From: Laburnicola sp. R22_1
Lineage: Eukaryota > Ascomycota > Dothideomycetes > Pleosporales > Didymosphaeriaceae
Length of the DNA stretch: 64,000 nt
Direction of reading: 5' to 3'
Assembly (NCBI GenBank): GCA_014281115.1
Contig: JACONQ010000002.1
Coordinates: 1,860,001-1,924,000, forward strand
Every line of letters starts with the position of its first letter. Position 1 is the first letter of the stretch. The position numbers were made by a program, and so were the translations under genes. Positions 48,847 through 59,796 of this stretch are shown in pieces. Below the pieces are notes generated by a model. It was not told the DNA's origin, did no database searches, and saw nothing but the letters and a program-made list of their open reading frames with translations.

Positions 48847-50049
48847 TGCTGCGAGCGGCGGTCTGTCGATGCTAACACGCCAGAAGGATAGGATCACGCG
48901 TCAATTGATGTGAAGACTGGTAAGAAAGCGAAGAGAAGCTTTAAGGAGTTGTTATCGCTGGCTATGCGGGAGTTGTTTTATTCCCAGACACTAACGGTGG
49001 CGCGGTGGTGAGCAGACGGAAAGTGCAGGGTGATGACGGTGATATGTGCTTTAAGCCTCGCCTGGGTCGCCTCGGTCCATCTCTCCCCGCGAGGTCAGCA
49101 TCCGATCGTCTCGTGTCCCACGCCTAGTAGCCGGCCGGGCCTTAGTAATTCCGGGGAGCCCATACGCCCAAATGAAAACGTGGGTAACGCCTACCGTGGA
49201 CTCACGTCACCTTCGTAAAATATCTCCAACTGCATACGTATGTATGTGGTCCGCGGTATGCGGTTATAGTGCTGCCCTACTAGCATTTGTATTGCTCCTG
49301 TGGGTTGACAGATACTGAATAGAGTCGTCAGTCTTCACCCAGCACCGGACGTTCTGGTAAGGAACACGACCCGAGAACACGGACAGTTGGTGGAAGGTTT
49401 CCCTACATAGGTAGACGTGGACGTGGTAGACTACCAAGCACGTAGTTCACGAACGGCCCCCGGCCAAATCGATTATTATATATGTGTGGTAGCTCCACCT
49501 CCATGCACTGCAGTTCCCGCAGTGACGCAGATGCGGGGCCACACATGCAGGGCCAATGACGAGGGTTGCGAGCGCTACCAGCCTGCCTGCTGCGGTTCCC
49601 CAATAGCCGGCCATCGTCGCGACCCTCTCTGCTGCGATTGCCCTTTTCTTCCCTCTAACCGTCGACTCACCGCGCCGCTCGGTTCCGCATTATGATCGTC
49701 AGATATCGCCTGTGCAGAACAGTCACATGGCCCCTCAGCCTGAGCCAAGCACTGACCCGCCGCCCGCGCCAAACGCCCTGGCAGCTACCATGGTACCTAT
49801 GTCACTTGTTTGACCCTCTGAGCCGCTCCAGTACGTGCCTGCGCCACCACTGCACTCCCCAACACACGCCATGGGAACGGTACTGCGTCTACACTCGAAC
49901 CCGTCTCCTGCTGCTTGCTTTCAGCCGCTCGTCCCAGTGGCCGCAGCCTTCACCTGAACACCGACCTGCTCTCGGCCGCCGCTCCTTTTTATTCACCCGT
50001 ACGATACTGGCGCACCCCACACCCACATACACCGGCATTCCACACAACC
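48847..50049. promoter_or_regulatory. Divergent intergenic region, CYB2-like gene / Rab gene
   Basis: About 1.2 kb separates the two divergent starts and should hold both promoters. Overlapping frames at 49403-50110 on both strands are CT/CA-rich 5' UTR-like DNA without protein character. No specific site was recognised. Confidence 0.5.
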
Positions 50050-51156
50050 ATGGCAAATAGTCTAGAGGCAAAGATCGTGGTGCTTGGGAGCCAAGGCGTA
50101 GGCAAGACATCGCTGGTGCATCGCTACGTGAAGAATGCCTTTACGCCCCCTACGACCCAATCTACCATAGGCGCCTCGTTCTTGACGAAGCGGGTGATAG
50201 ACATCGATACATCTACTGTGGTGCGCCTGCAGATTTGGGATACGGCAGGACAGGAGCGATTCCGGTCCATCTCGAAACTATACTACAGAGGTATGGACGG
50301 GCCGTACTCAGAACACTTGACACGCACATCTCTCTTTTGTGTTGCTCGCACGACCTTGCTTGTGAACAGACACCCCCCTAGGGAGGTCAGGTCAAGGCCC
50401 AACCATGGTTTGGGCTGCCATGCCATGATACTGTGGTCTGAGCTTTGCGTCGCACCACTACCCAAATAGTACCCGGCTAACTTTGCATCAACAGGCGCAA
50501 ATGCTGGAGTTCTCTGTTACGACGTCACCGATATCACCTCGTTCGAAGAAATGGGCCGTTGGCTCAAAGAACTCAAACAAAATCTCGGCGACGACATAAT
50601 ACTGCATATCGTAGGCACAAAGTCCGACCTTGTCGCCGAAGACCCCTCGAAGCGTCAAGTGCCCTTCGAACGCTGCATAGCATACGTCGCGGAGCACCTA
50701 TATCCTAACCAGGCTATATCAGGACAGCCCGCGTCTGCAGCATGGCAAAATGGCGGCATGGCATCACCCCAGAGTAATCGCTCGAGTGGATTCTGGGGCC
50801 AGGAAATCGGCTGGGACTGTTGCCATGAGATCAGTGCCAAGGACGGGGAAGGCGTCGACGAGGTGTTCAGGGTGATCACAAGGAAGTTGGTCGAACAACA
50901 ACAGAAGAAATTCGAGGAGGAGCAGAGACAACTTGCGTTGGCCGGCGTTATACCTGGCGTAGATGGGAATGGGAACGTAAACGGCTATTTCGACCATCCA
51001 GGCAGTGGGAACGGCAGTTTTAGACTGGGTGCGGGTGATAAGAGACGCAGTTGGATGGGTTTCCCGACGACGCCTATCATAGGCGGTGACCAACAGCAAC
51101 AGTGGGAGCAAGATCTGGACCGGATGGGAAAGACCAAGGGAGGCAAGTGTTGCTGA
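50050..51156 (+). CDS. Rab-family small GTPase, divergent
   Basis: A vesicle-traffic GTPase. Proposed structure: join(50050..50290,50495..51156), 300 residues, longer than the usual ~210. The 204-base intron (GTATGG...ACAG) splits the codon after KLYYR. GTPase motifs seen: G1 GSQGVGKTSL, G2 Thr in STIGASF, G3 WDTAGQE with the catalytic Gln, G4 as TKSD rather than NKxD, and G5 EISAKDG. A Ser/Asn/Gly-rich insertion of about 35 residues (PNQAISGQPASAAWQNGG and following) precedes G5. The C-terminus GGKCC is a double-Cys geranylgeranylation signal, so the protein should be membrane-anchored. The tail between G5 and GGKCC is long, Gln- and Gly-rich and probably disordered. The Rab subgroup is not assigned. 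Confidence 0.9.
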
Positions 51157-51932
51157 TTCCCCGCTCTCGATCAATCCCCCCCAGATCAGGACACCACATA
51201 CGCCGTGGAGCGGCGATTTCCGACACTACACACTACACTTGCGCGCTCTTGGTTCGATTCGAGATACCACCATCTTTCTTTTCGATACCCCTTTGGATCA
51301 ATGCAGCAAGTTTTCTATCTGTCTTTTCATTTTGTTGAAGCTAGAGATGGAACCATGCCGTCCAGCTTCCTTCATTAATTCCGTGTTACCGCGCGCTGAT
51401 TGCGACTATCTGTTGTCTGAGACTAAACGGCGATGGAAATTGCGGGCGGTACACAGCCTCCGGAGCATCGGCTGATGCTCAGGACCGTTTCTCGTAAGCG
51501 TTGTTTTGCATAGCTTGTCGCATAGTTCGCTTTTTTCTTCTTCTGTGAATTGCATCGGCGTATATACGATACCAGGCATGAAGGCGCTTACTCAATCATG
51601 TCCATATACATTCTTGGTGATCTTACCTACGTCCGTGAATTTCCTCCTGTGAACTGGTAAACGAAATCACACATATGTAACAATAACGAGCACTTAAAAC
51701 ACTCGGTACACAACACGGATAAACAAAACGATGGGTATCAATTCTACTACAATAGCAACAAATGCGTATCTATGGGTATCTGCTTCATGCGCGACAGTCT
51801 TGCATCCACAATGCTAGTTCTAATCAGAGCTTATATGCCAAACCTAACCACCTTTTATGCTGTGAAAAATTCCAAACCTGAAAAACGCGCTTGCGCAATC
51901 AATCTCCTATGCAGTTAAGCAAAACCACTCAC
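51157..51932. other. Convergent intergenic region
   Basis: About 780 bases lie between the stop codons of the Rab gene (+) and the deacetylase gene (-). The region contains 3' UTR-like AT-rich stretches near 51600-51900. No gene is supported. Confidence 0.6.
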
Positions 51933-53294
51933 TCACACCCCCTCCTTATCAAACACCTTCACGCCAAACTTCCAAACCTGATCTACCACCAACCTCTTCT
52001 CCTCCCCCACACCCCCATCCTGCAAATCCAAAACCACGAGATCCGCATCAGCGCCCTCGTTCAGCATGCCCTTTACATGCTGCATGCCCAGCATCTTGGC
52101 GGGGGTCTCCGTCACAGCCTTTAGCACCTCGGGGATACTAGCGCCCGTCCAGTTGAGGAAGTTGGTCACGCAGTCGATGAGCTCGATGCTACTTCCTGCG
52201 ATTTTGCCGTTCTCCTCGAGCGTGAGGAGGGAGCCTGCTTTGATGATGCGGGAGCCGTTGGTCCAGTTGTAGGTGCCGTCGGGCATGCCGGCCAGGCGCA
52301 TGGCGTCGGTTACGAGGATGAGGCCCGAGGGGTGCGCTTGGTATGCGATTTTGATCGAGGTGGGGTGGATGTGGATGCCGTCGGCGATGATGCCGAAGTA
52401 CGGCTTGGAGACGGAGGACGAGGCTGTGCCGAGAAGACCGAAGATGCCCGGGTTGCGGTGGTGGAGGGGCTTCATGGCGTTGAAGAGGTGCGTTATCTTG
52501 GTTGCGCCGGCTTTGATGCCTAGCTTTGCTTCCTCGTAGGTGGCTTCCGAGTGGCCGATTGAGGCTATTATGCCTCGCTCGGATAGAGACTGGATTGCTG
52601 AGAGGGCACCGGGGAGCTCGGGGGCGATGGTGACGAGCTTGACGGACGAGGCCGAGCTCAAGTGTGAGGCGCCGTAGCAGGCTTCGAGGTCGGAGATGCC
52701 GTTTCGTGGAGTCTGCAGGACGGAGACGTTGTGGATACCGTTCTTGGTTGGGCTCATGAAGGGGCCTTCGCAGTGGGCTCCTAGGGACTCGGAGCCTAGT
52801 GCTGGGTCTCGAGTTCCACCTGAAGGACCCAGGAACGGTAGCGCCTGATTTTCGTTAATGTCTTGTCATAGTTGAGCAGAGACAAGTTCAATTACTTCAT
52901 GATAGACCTCGGGCCGTTGCGAGGTCAGCGTCGGGAGGTAGGATGTTACGCCTCTTCTAACGAGGTTTCGATTCACCCGTTGAACCCCCTTGCCGTAGCC
53001 AATCTCTCCATCCTCTGGGATAACGGAAAAGTCGAAACCGTATGCTCCGTTGAGTTGCACATCGATAAGACCGGGAGACAGGATGCGGCCGCCAAGGTCA
53101 ATAATGCTGTCCGGCGCCGTGAGATGGCCATAGAGTATCTCCTGCCCGTTGAGAATCTTGCCGGTCACCGAGCTGATCCAGAGATCTTCGTGGACGAGGT
53201 CACCGCCCTTGGCCAGCAGGCAGTTGGTGAACTTGATGACGCCCGAGCCCCGAGATACGGCGGCGGTCCCGCCGGGGCGCACAGCAGACGGCAT
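51933..53294 (-). CDS. dac1: N-acetylglucosamine-6-phosphate deacetylase
   Basis: Converts GlcNAc-6-P to glucosamine-6-P and acetate in GlcNAc catabolism. Proposed structure: complement(join(51933..52844,52896..53294)), 436 residues; the intron is 51 bases (52845-52895). It is an amidohydrolase-fold NagA: LSPGLIDVQLNGAYGFDF near the N-terminus, GAHCEGPF (metal-binding region, reached only after splicing), IASIGHSEATYEEA, THLFNAMKPLHHRNPG, IIADGIHIHP, and LVTDAM with the catalytic Asp. The ATG at 53294 is chosen; the frame extends eight codons upstream to a TTG only. It is divergent from the GH3-GNAT gene across 667 bases, which suggests co-regulation. Confidence 0.95.
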
Positions 53295-53961
53295 GGTGCA
53301 GGGAGGGTGGTGGTGCAACAGACGAGGACGAGATGGGAAGAGTATGGATTAGGAAGGCGGTGGGTGGACTATCGAAAACGGTAGGAACGATGGGTCGGAT
53401 GCGGATGCGGATGCGGATGCGGATGAGGCTGGCTCAACGTCTGTTGTAGCGAGCAGCGGCGTCCCTCTCTTCTATCAGAATTACACCACCACCTGGGCAG
53501 CAGCCCTGCCACCTGCGACGAAGTATGGCGCCGCCACCGGCCCTCGGAGCCCGGCCGTGATTCGCAGGGCATGGCGGCCGCTGGCCGCTGCAAAGCGCAA
53601 CGTTCCCGCTCGCGGGCAGCTGATTAGCGGAGCTCCAGCGTTCCACACGGTGAAAGGATGGACAGCGGCCGGTGGCTAGCAGCAGCTCTAGCTTGAAGGC
53701 AGTTGGGCGCGGTAGCATCGACGTGGTATTTGGGTGGGTGTCTTTGATAACGCTGGTGGAGGGGCATGACGCGCCACGACGGGAGGCCCCGGCTCAAGCC
53801 CCTCGGCTCCGAATGAATGTAACATGCCATGGCGTTGCAGAGCGCGCCTCTTCCCCGTCTTTCATTGTTAACCATCCGCTGCGAGTCACGTTCGCGCCTC
53901 GCCCGACCAGCACAGATCCGGTCCGCGTCCTGACGCCTACGCGACGGCCTTTATTTTCGTC
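53295..53961. promoter_or_regulatory. Shared promoter of dac1 and nag3, with (CGGATG)5
   Basis: This 667-base divergent promoter lies between two genes of one pathway. Five exact CGGATG units form a tandem repeat at 53396-53425, about 100 bases upstream of the dac1 start. I searched by eye for the Ndt80-type core CRCAAA and found no clear copy here, so the direct target site of the linked regulator is not evident. Confidence 0.6.
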
Positions 53962-56900
53962 ATGGCGGCGAAGCCCGAGAAGCTGGACCCCGTGTGGGAT
54001 GATCTCGATAGGTGCGCTTCAGAATGCCTTCTGGCATTCTACCCCGGATTTTTTTACCATGCCAAACTAGTCGCTAACCGGCCCGCAATGCAGGACCATG
54101 GTGCGCGCGTCAGGCTCTTGTCAGTGGGTCGAGCTAACAGAGCTTCGCAAAGGGCCAACTGTTTATGATGGGCTTTGATGGGACCTCGGTCACGCCGCAC
54201 ATCAAAACCCTCATCGAAAACCACCACCTGGGCTCTATTCTGCTGACTGCTAAGAATCTAAAGTGTGAGAGACACATGTTTCACTTAGCCGTGTGTGGCT
54301 AATCTAGTCCGCTAACACCCTCCAGCCGCCGAAGAGACCACGAAGCTGTGCTATGAGCTTCAGAAGATTGCCCACGATGCTGGTCACCCAGTTCCCCTGG
54401 CCATCGGCATCGACCAGGAAAATGGCGGAGTCAACAGCCTGTTCGATGAGATCTATGTCCGCCAGTACCCTAGCAGCATGGGAATGGCTGCGACAGGGTC
54501 GAAGCAACTTGCCTTCGAGGTCGCCAAAGCAACCGCGCAAGAGATATCAGCCTGTGGAATCAACTGGATTTTTGGACCGTGCCTAGATGTACTGACGAAT
54601 GCTCGAAACCAGCCGCTCGGTGTGAGAACAGCCGGCGACGATCCTCAGGAAGTATCAGCCTATGGGGTAGCCTTCATGAAGGGCTATCAGGATGCTGGGG
54701 TGGTCACGTTGGGCAAACATTTCCCATCCTATGGCAACCTAGAATTTCTTGGTTCCAGCCTAGACGTGCCTATCATCACTGAATCACTAGAGCAACTGAG
54801 CCTCAGTGCCCTGGTACCTTTCCGGGAGGCTATAAAGCAGGGCCTCGATGCTATGATGGTCGGCGGCTGTGCGATGTCGTCGGCTGGTCTCAACGCCATG
54901 CACGCTTGTCTATCGGAACAGGTCGTCGACGATTTACTTCGTAGGCAAATGAACTTTGACGGCGTTGTGCTCTCGGAGTGCTTAGAAATGGATGCCCTCA
55001 GTCACAACATTGGCGTCGGAGGTGGCACGGTCATGGCTGTCAATGCCGGCTGCGACATCATTTTGCTCTGTCGCTCCTTTTCCGTCCAACAGGAAGCGCT
55101 TAAAGGCCTCAAGACCGGTATTGAAAACTCGATGATTTCCAGAGACAGGATTTATAACTCTCTCCGCCGAGTTCTGAATATGAAGAAAAAATGCACATCT
55201 TGGGAGAAAGCTCTGAACCCACCTGGCGTCGACTTCTTAGAAACACTTCAGCCATCGCATACTGCTTTATCGACAAGAGCATACAACGGTTCTATATCTG
55301 TGGTTCGAGACAAGAATCGTCTTCTGCCATTAACGAACATCATCGACAACGAAGAAGAGTTGTTGCTCCTGACCCCGCTAGTCAAACCTCTGGCTGCATC
55401 TGCGGCTTCTCGACAACTATCAGAATCCGCCAACACAGCTTCACCGGAGCCTGCTGCCTGGGAGCGAAGCTCGTCTGTCATGAGCGGGGAGCGAGTATTC
55501 CGGGAATTGGGAAGATCTTTGGCAAGACAACGCAACGGGCGTGTTTTGCACACCTCATACACAGCGAACGGTGTTCGACCGGTCCACGAAAATCTGATCA
55601 ATCGCGCAGCAGCAATCGTCATCATCACAGCGGATGCCAACCGAAATCTGTATCAAAACGGTTTCACGAAACACGTCTCCATGATCTGCAATATGCAATA
55701 TACGACCGGCGGCGAGAAGCGTGAGAAACCCCTGATCGTTGTCGCTGTAAGCTCGCCATACGATTTCGCCATGGACTCGTCGATAGGCACGTATATATGC
55801 ACATACGACTTCACTGAGACTGCTTTGAACTCGCTCGTCAAGGTGTTATACGGAGAACTCTCGCCTACTGGGTCACTGCCGGGGACGATCAGCAAAAGTC
55901 AGAAATTGCATCACTCAAGACACCATTGGCTGGTTGAGATTTATAACGAGGAGCGAGACGCGAATGCTCTCGACAACCTGGTCACCGCGGTGATGGAGGG
56001 TACGCCACCAAACCAGCGATCGGAACTGTCCAGCGCCTCGTCAAACTCATTCATTCTTCATCACCCAGAAGTAGAAGAGTCGCATTTTGTTGTTCGCAAC
56101 AGCAGCACACATGCGCTATACGGCTTCTGCTCGACCTACTTCTTTAAGTCGACAGGCACAGGTGTCATTGGCGCGCTGTTTGTCGACCCTGGACGGAGAA
56201 AGCTGTCGATTGGCCACTCGCTCCACAACAGAGCTATCCGAACACTGTTACAGAAAGACGGAATCAGGCGATTTCAACTCGGCTCACGGTTACCAAGCAT
56301 CTTCCTTGGGATTCCAACAGGTCACGGCACAGAACGGAAACGGCTGCGGTCCTGGTTCGCCAATCTAGGATGGAATGCTGCACTGTCTCGTCCCGTTTGC
56401 AATATGGTTGCGCGCAATCTTCAGGCATGGTCTCCGCCAGAGGGCATGGCGAAAAGCCTGGCAAGCGCAGGCTCACAATTCGACATTGTTTACGGATGGG
56501 ACTACGCGGGCCCTATATTGGACCACATTAAGACAAGCAATCGTCAAGGTCTAGCGGAGGTTTACAAGTTCGCACTCTCGGATCCTTCGGCGTGTGGCAT
56601 TCTCCGCGCGAAGAGGCCGGAGGACGGCGCTTTGGTGGGCACTGTCGTGCTCTACGACCATCGGTCGAGCTTGTACGAGTTCATCCCGCCCTTGAAAGAT
56701 CTCAAGGAAGCTGCGGGGGGCATTTCGTCACCCGTCATCTCGCCTGGGGTAGGCGAGTATTCGACTCTTCTCCAGGGGCTGGTTTTGCTCGGGATGCGGC
56801 AGATTAAGAAGTTAGGCGGAAACGCCTGTTTGCTGGACTATGTAAGTAGCCGTCGTATCCCTCACGTGTACACGGGTAAGCTGACAGACGCACAGATGGA

Positions 56901-57009
56901 CGGCGATGGGAACTTTGACGGCTTTTCAGCGATGGGTTTCGAGGTGCTGCACAACTTTGAGGAAGTGAGCTGCGACGCTGCGACATGGACTTTGATCCCC
57001 CCTTCTTGA
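53962..57009 (+). CDS. nag3: GH3 beta-N-acetylglucosaminidase fused to GNAT domains
   Basis: Proposed structure: join(53962..54011,54094..54100,54153..54264,54326..57009), 950 residues. Residues about 19-350 are a glycoside hydrolase family 3 N-terminal domain of the NagZ type (GQLFMMGFDGTSVTPHI, ENHHLGSILLTAKNLKSAEE, IDQENGGVNSLFDE, LDVLTNARNQPLGVRT, GKHFPSYGNLEF, CDIILLCRS). The usual nucleophile segment SDD-L-x-M reads SECLEM, with Glu at residue 274, and the KHFPGHG loop with its DSH is KHFPSYGN without the His. The C-terminal half, from about residue 640, resembles two GNAT acetyltransferase units (GVIGALFVDPGRRKLSIGHS; LVGTVVLYDH). Exon 2 is a 7-base microexon. By family it should release GlcNAc from chitin-derived oligomers or muropeptide-like glycans inside the cell. 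Confidence 0.88.
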
Positions 57010-58140
57010 TGTTTCAAGCGAGCGTTCTGGCGTCGATGGGCCTGGCCGTCTGGTTGCACGATATCGAACAGCAAGCCCGATGCGGGAGATCGGCCATGGT
57101 GTTTTGGAATACCCGGGCGGCGCTACGGGGTTTATGTATAGTAGCACTTCCAACAACGGCAATACATTGCGGAAATCTGGTAGAAAGGCGAAGAATTTCC
57201 TAGTGCGTCGAATGCTCGTTCAGGCTTAGAGAGGTAGGTTGGTCTGCCAGCTGCAGTGCGGTCGGACGTGGCTGTGCGGGGGCATTGTCACTGGCTGTCT
57301 GCCCGTGCAAGGCTGCTGATAGGAGCAGAAATGGGCCGAAGGCGCGGGTCGCAGCTCACACACATCCCTTTGCAACACAAACGTCGATACCGGATTGAGA
57401 CGGGTCGACGAAGCAGGCACTGGGGGCGTGGAGGCCTGACGTGGAATGAGGGACGTTGGAATAGAGCCGGCATGGCCAGGGCGTGTTGAATTCCCAACGG
57501 CGGCGCCATGGTTTCGAAACACAGCGACGGGGCTGGTGGCTGACTGGCGCGGCTGATCAGTTCGCGCAACGGCGCCTTTGTTCGAGAAGGGCCGTGGAAG
57601 CTGGGGGCGGTTGTCGCGCGTCACAAACGGCGGTACAAAGCACGCATGGAGCGCAGAAGACGGTGCTTGCGGCGCAGAGAGAGCGTCCATGGCCAGGTCA
57701 GCTGTCGGCCGTCGCGTTTGCCCAGGCGATTCCGAGGGCAAGCCCCCCGTCGCACAGCTTCACGGCGACGGGCCCAGCAGGCCGAACGGGCAGTATTGCT
57801 TCGTGCGCGGCGCGGTGAGCCACTGCCTATCAGTCGACGGCGGCGCGTCCAGGCAGGTATCACGGCTGATGACTGAGCTCCTGGCTGCTCGCCGTGGTTG
57901 AGGTTTCTCGCCAACGCCATCCCCATCCCATCTACCTGCCGCAGGCCCCAGCCTCTCCTCCAGGCTCATGCTCGCATCCCGCACTGCTCCTCCCCCATCC
58001 GTGCAAGCATCACCGACCCTACCCGCACGCCTGCGCTCGCCCTCTGCGCTCGCCCATTATTCGCCCGCCCACGCCCCTCCCATGCGCATGCGCTGCCTCG
58101 CCCACCTCTGCACCCGGGCCTATTTGCCAGACGAGCGGCC
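57010..58140. promoter_or_regulatory. Upstream region of ron1-like gene
   Basis: About 1.1 kb between nag3 and the regulator gene, both on the + strand. The DNA is GC-rich, so long frames are open on both strands (for example 57483-57926), but they overlap and show Arg/Ala/Pro-rich chance composition. The C-rich last 200 bases look like a 5' UTR. No specific operator was recognised. Confidence 0.5.
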
Positions 58141-59796
58141 ATGGAGGGCTTCGACACCATCACCATGTCCTACTTGGCAGGGCCAATGTCACTCCAGAAC
58201 GCACCCGGCCCCGACCAGCTGGCCGTGCCCATGCTGCCCATGGACCAGCTCGACCAGCGCTCTAATTACGACGCGGAGACGTTCGCAGGGTAAGCAGCCC
58301 GCCGCCATGAGCCTTTTTCTCTGCTGACCTTCCTGCCCAGCAGCGAGGACGCTTTCGGCCAGCACCACATCCAGCCGCCGCCGCCGCTCAAGCGCTTCTC
58401 GAGCGCATACGAAGACCCCTTCTCCGACGTCCTGAGCACCTACGACCAGGCCCTGCACCCCGACCCGAATGGCCTGCCCGAGAGCCCCAGCGTCGAGCGC
58501 GACAACAAGCTCCTCAGCTTCTCGCTCCCCAACGTGCCCTACACACTGCTCAACTATGTCTCGCAACGCGTCACCGTCTCCATGTCTGCCCAGCTGCACG
58601 GCATGTTCTTCCTCGCCGAGTCGCCGTGGGCCTCTGCCGGCGATGTCGCAGCAACCCCCACCGAGCTTACCTGCTACCGCCGGAATCTCTTCAACATAAC
58701 CGGCACCGTCACGTTACCTAGGAGTCTCCAGTTCCTCCTGACAGACCAAGGAGACCAGTTGCCCATCATCGGACAGGAACTTACCATATCCGCCACCGAA
58801 TCGCTCGAGGGCAACCACGTCAAGATCATCTCTGTGCCCTGGAAGACGCCCGCGAGCACCGCTTCAGCAGTCGAGGACAAGACGGAGAAGGAGCCCCCTT
58901 CATTTCCACTCGATCTCAACAGCGGACAGGACATGGACTCGGACTACGTCAATTTCCCCATCAGCTGGAAACGGCTGCAGTTCAGGATAGCTACGGCAAA
59001 CAATGGACGCCGGAAGGAGCTGCAGCAGCACTTTGTTGTGCGGTTGAAGGTCGTGGCCATACTTTCCAACGGTGCCAAGGTGCCAGTGTGTGAGGTGCAC
59101 TCGGGCGCGGTCATTGTGCGCGGACGCAGTCCAAGGAATTTCCAGTCTCGCAAAGACATGCCGATCAGTGGGACAGGTGGCTCTATCCGCAAAGCTCACC
59201 CTCCGCACCATCCAAGCAAAACACCGACCGGCGAAACCCAGCAAACCAACGCAAGCAATGCACAGAGCACTCCTGGTACGACCAAGGCAATGGATCCACT
59301 TCCGCTTCCCTTCGATTTCAATCCGAACGATCCTCTCATCTCCCCCGAATTCGATCTATCGGAATGGAAAGTGCCTGGTGGTGCCATGACTGCTGTCCCA
59401 GAGAATCCGCCTTCTACCCAAATGGGACCTGTTACGCCGTATGCGCAATCGACGCCTGAGATTTCGCGGAGTGTACCACGACAGCGCACAAGCATGGCTC
59501 CAGTGTCCTTGTCACTCACCGAAGATGAGCCGAAGAAGCCAGCCTCTCCATCCGAGCACCCAAAGAAGCGATCTACTCCTGCTCGGCCACCTTCATTTTC
59601 GGTAGGCCTCATCCACAGTCCGGATGAAAGTGCCGACCTGTTGTACGAATATTTCCCTCTTGGGCTGGATGACTGGATGCCGCCTGTCGATGCTGTCTAC
59701 CGGCCGCACGTTGTCCATCACACGAATCTCCCGCCAGATCCAAAGGCGCTAGCTGTGAAGAACAAGTCCAAACGATACTTTTCCGATGCTTGGTGA
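58141..59796 (+). CDS. ron1: Ndt80-family transcription factor, RON1-like
   Basis: An Ndt80/PhoG-like DNA-binding regulator. Proposed structure: join(58141..58289,58341..59796), 534 residues; intron 58290-58340 (51 bases). The start ATG has a good context (GCCATGG). Residues about 125-325 are the DNA-binding domain with an Ig-like fold: RVTVSMSAQLHGMFFLAE, LTCYRRNLFNITGTVTLP, HFVVRLKVVAILSNGAKVPV and the GRSPRNFQSRKD end. The rest is Ser/Pro/Thr-rich, closing with a conserved-looking acidic and aromatic patch (YEYFPLGLDDWMPPVDA). In Trichoderma reesei the Ndt80-like RON1 is encoded in the GlcNAc gene cluster and activates it. The position here next to dac1, nag3 and a hexokinase supports the same role. 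Confidence 0.9.

Noticed and set aside
48847..48897. N-terminal extension of the CYB2-like protein that might give a presequence
   Set aside because: The frame is open but begins with GTG, not ATG.
51247..51275. GGTTCGATTC resembling a tRNA T-loop
   Set aside because: The flanking bases do not pair as a T stem and no D arm, anticodon arm or acceptor stem could be found.
53295..53318. Histidine-containing N-terminal extension of the deacetylase
   Set aside because: It starts with TTG; the ATG at 53294 fits the family length.
57256..58293. Long Arg/Ala/Pro-rich frames upstream of and overlapping ron1 exon 1
   Set aside because: They arise from high GC content and occur on both strands; the ron1 start at 58141 and its spliced frame are better supported.
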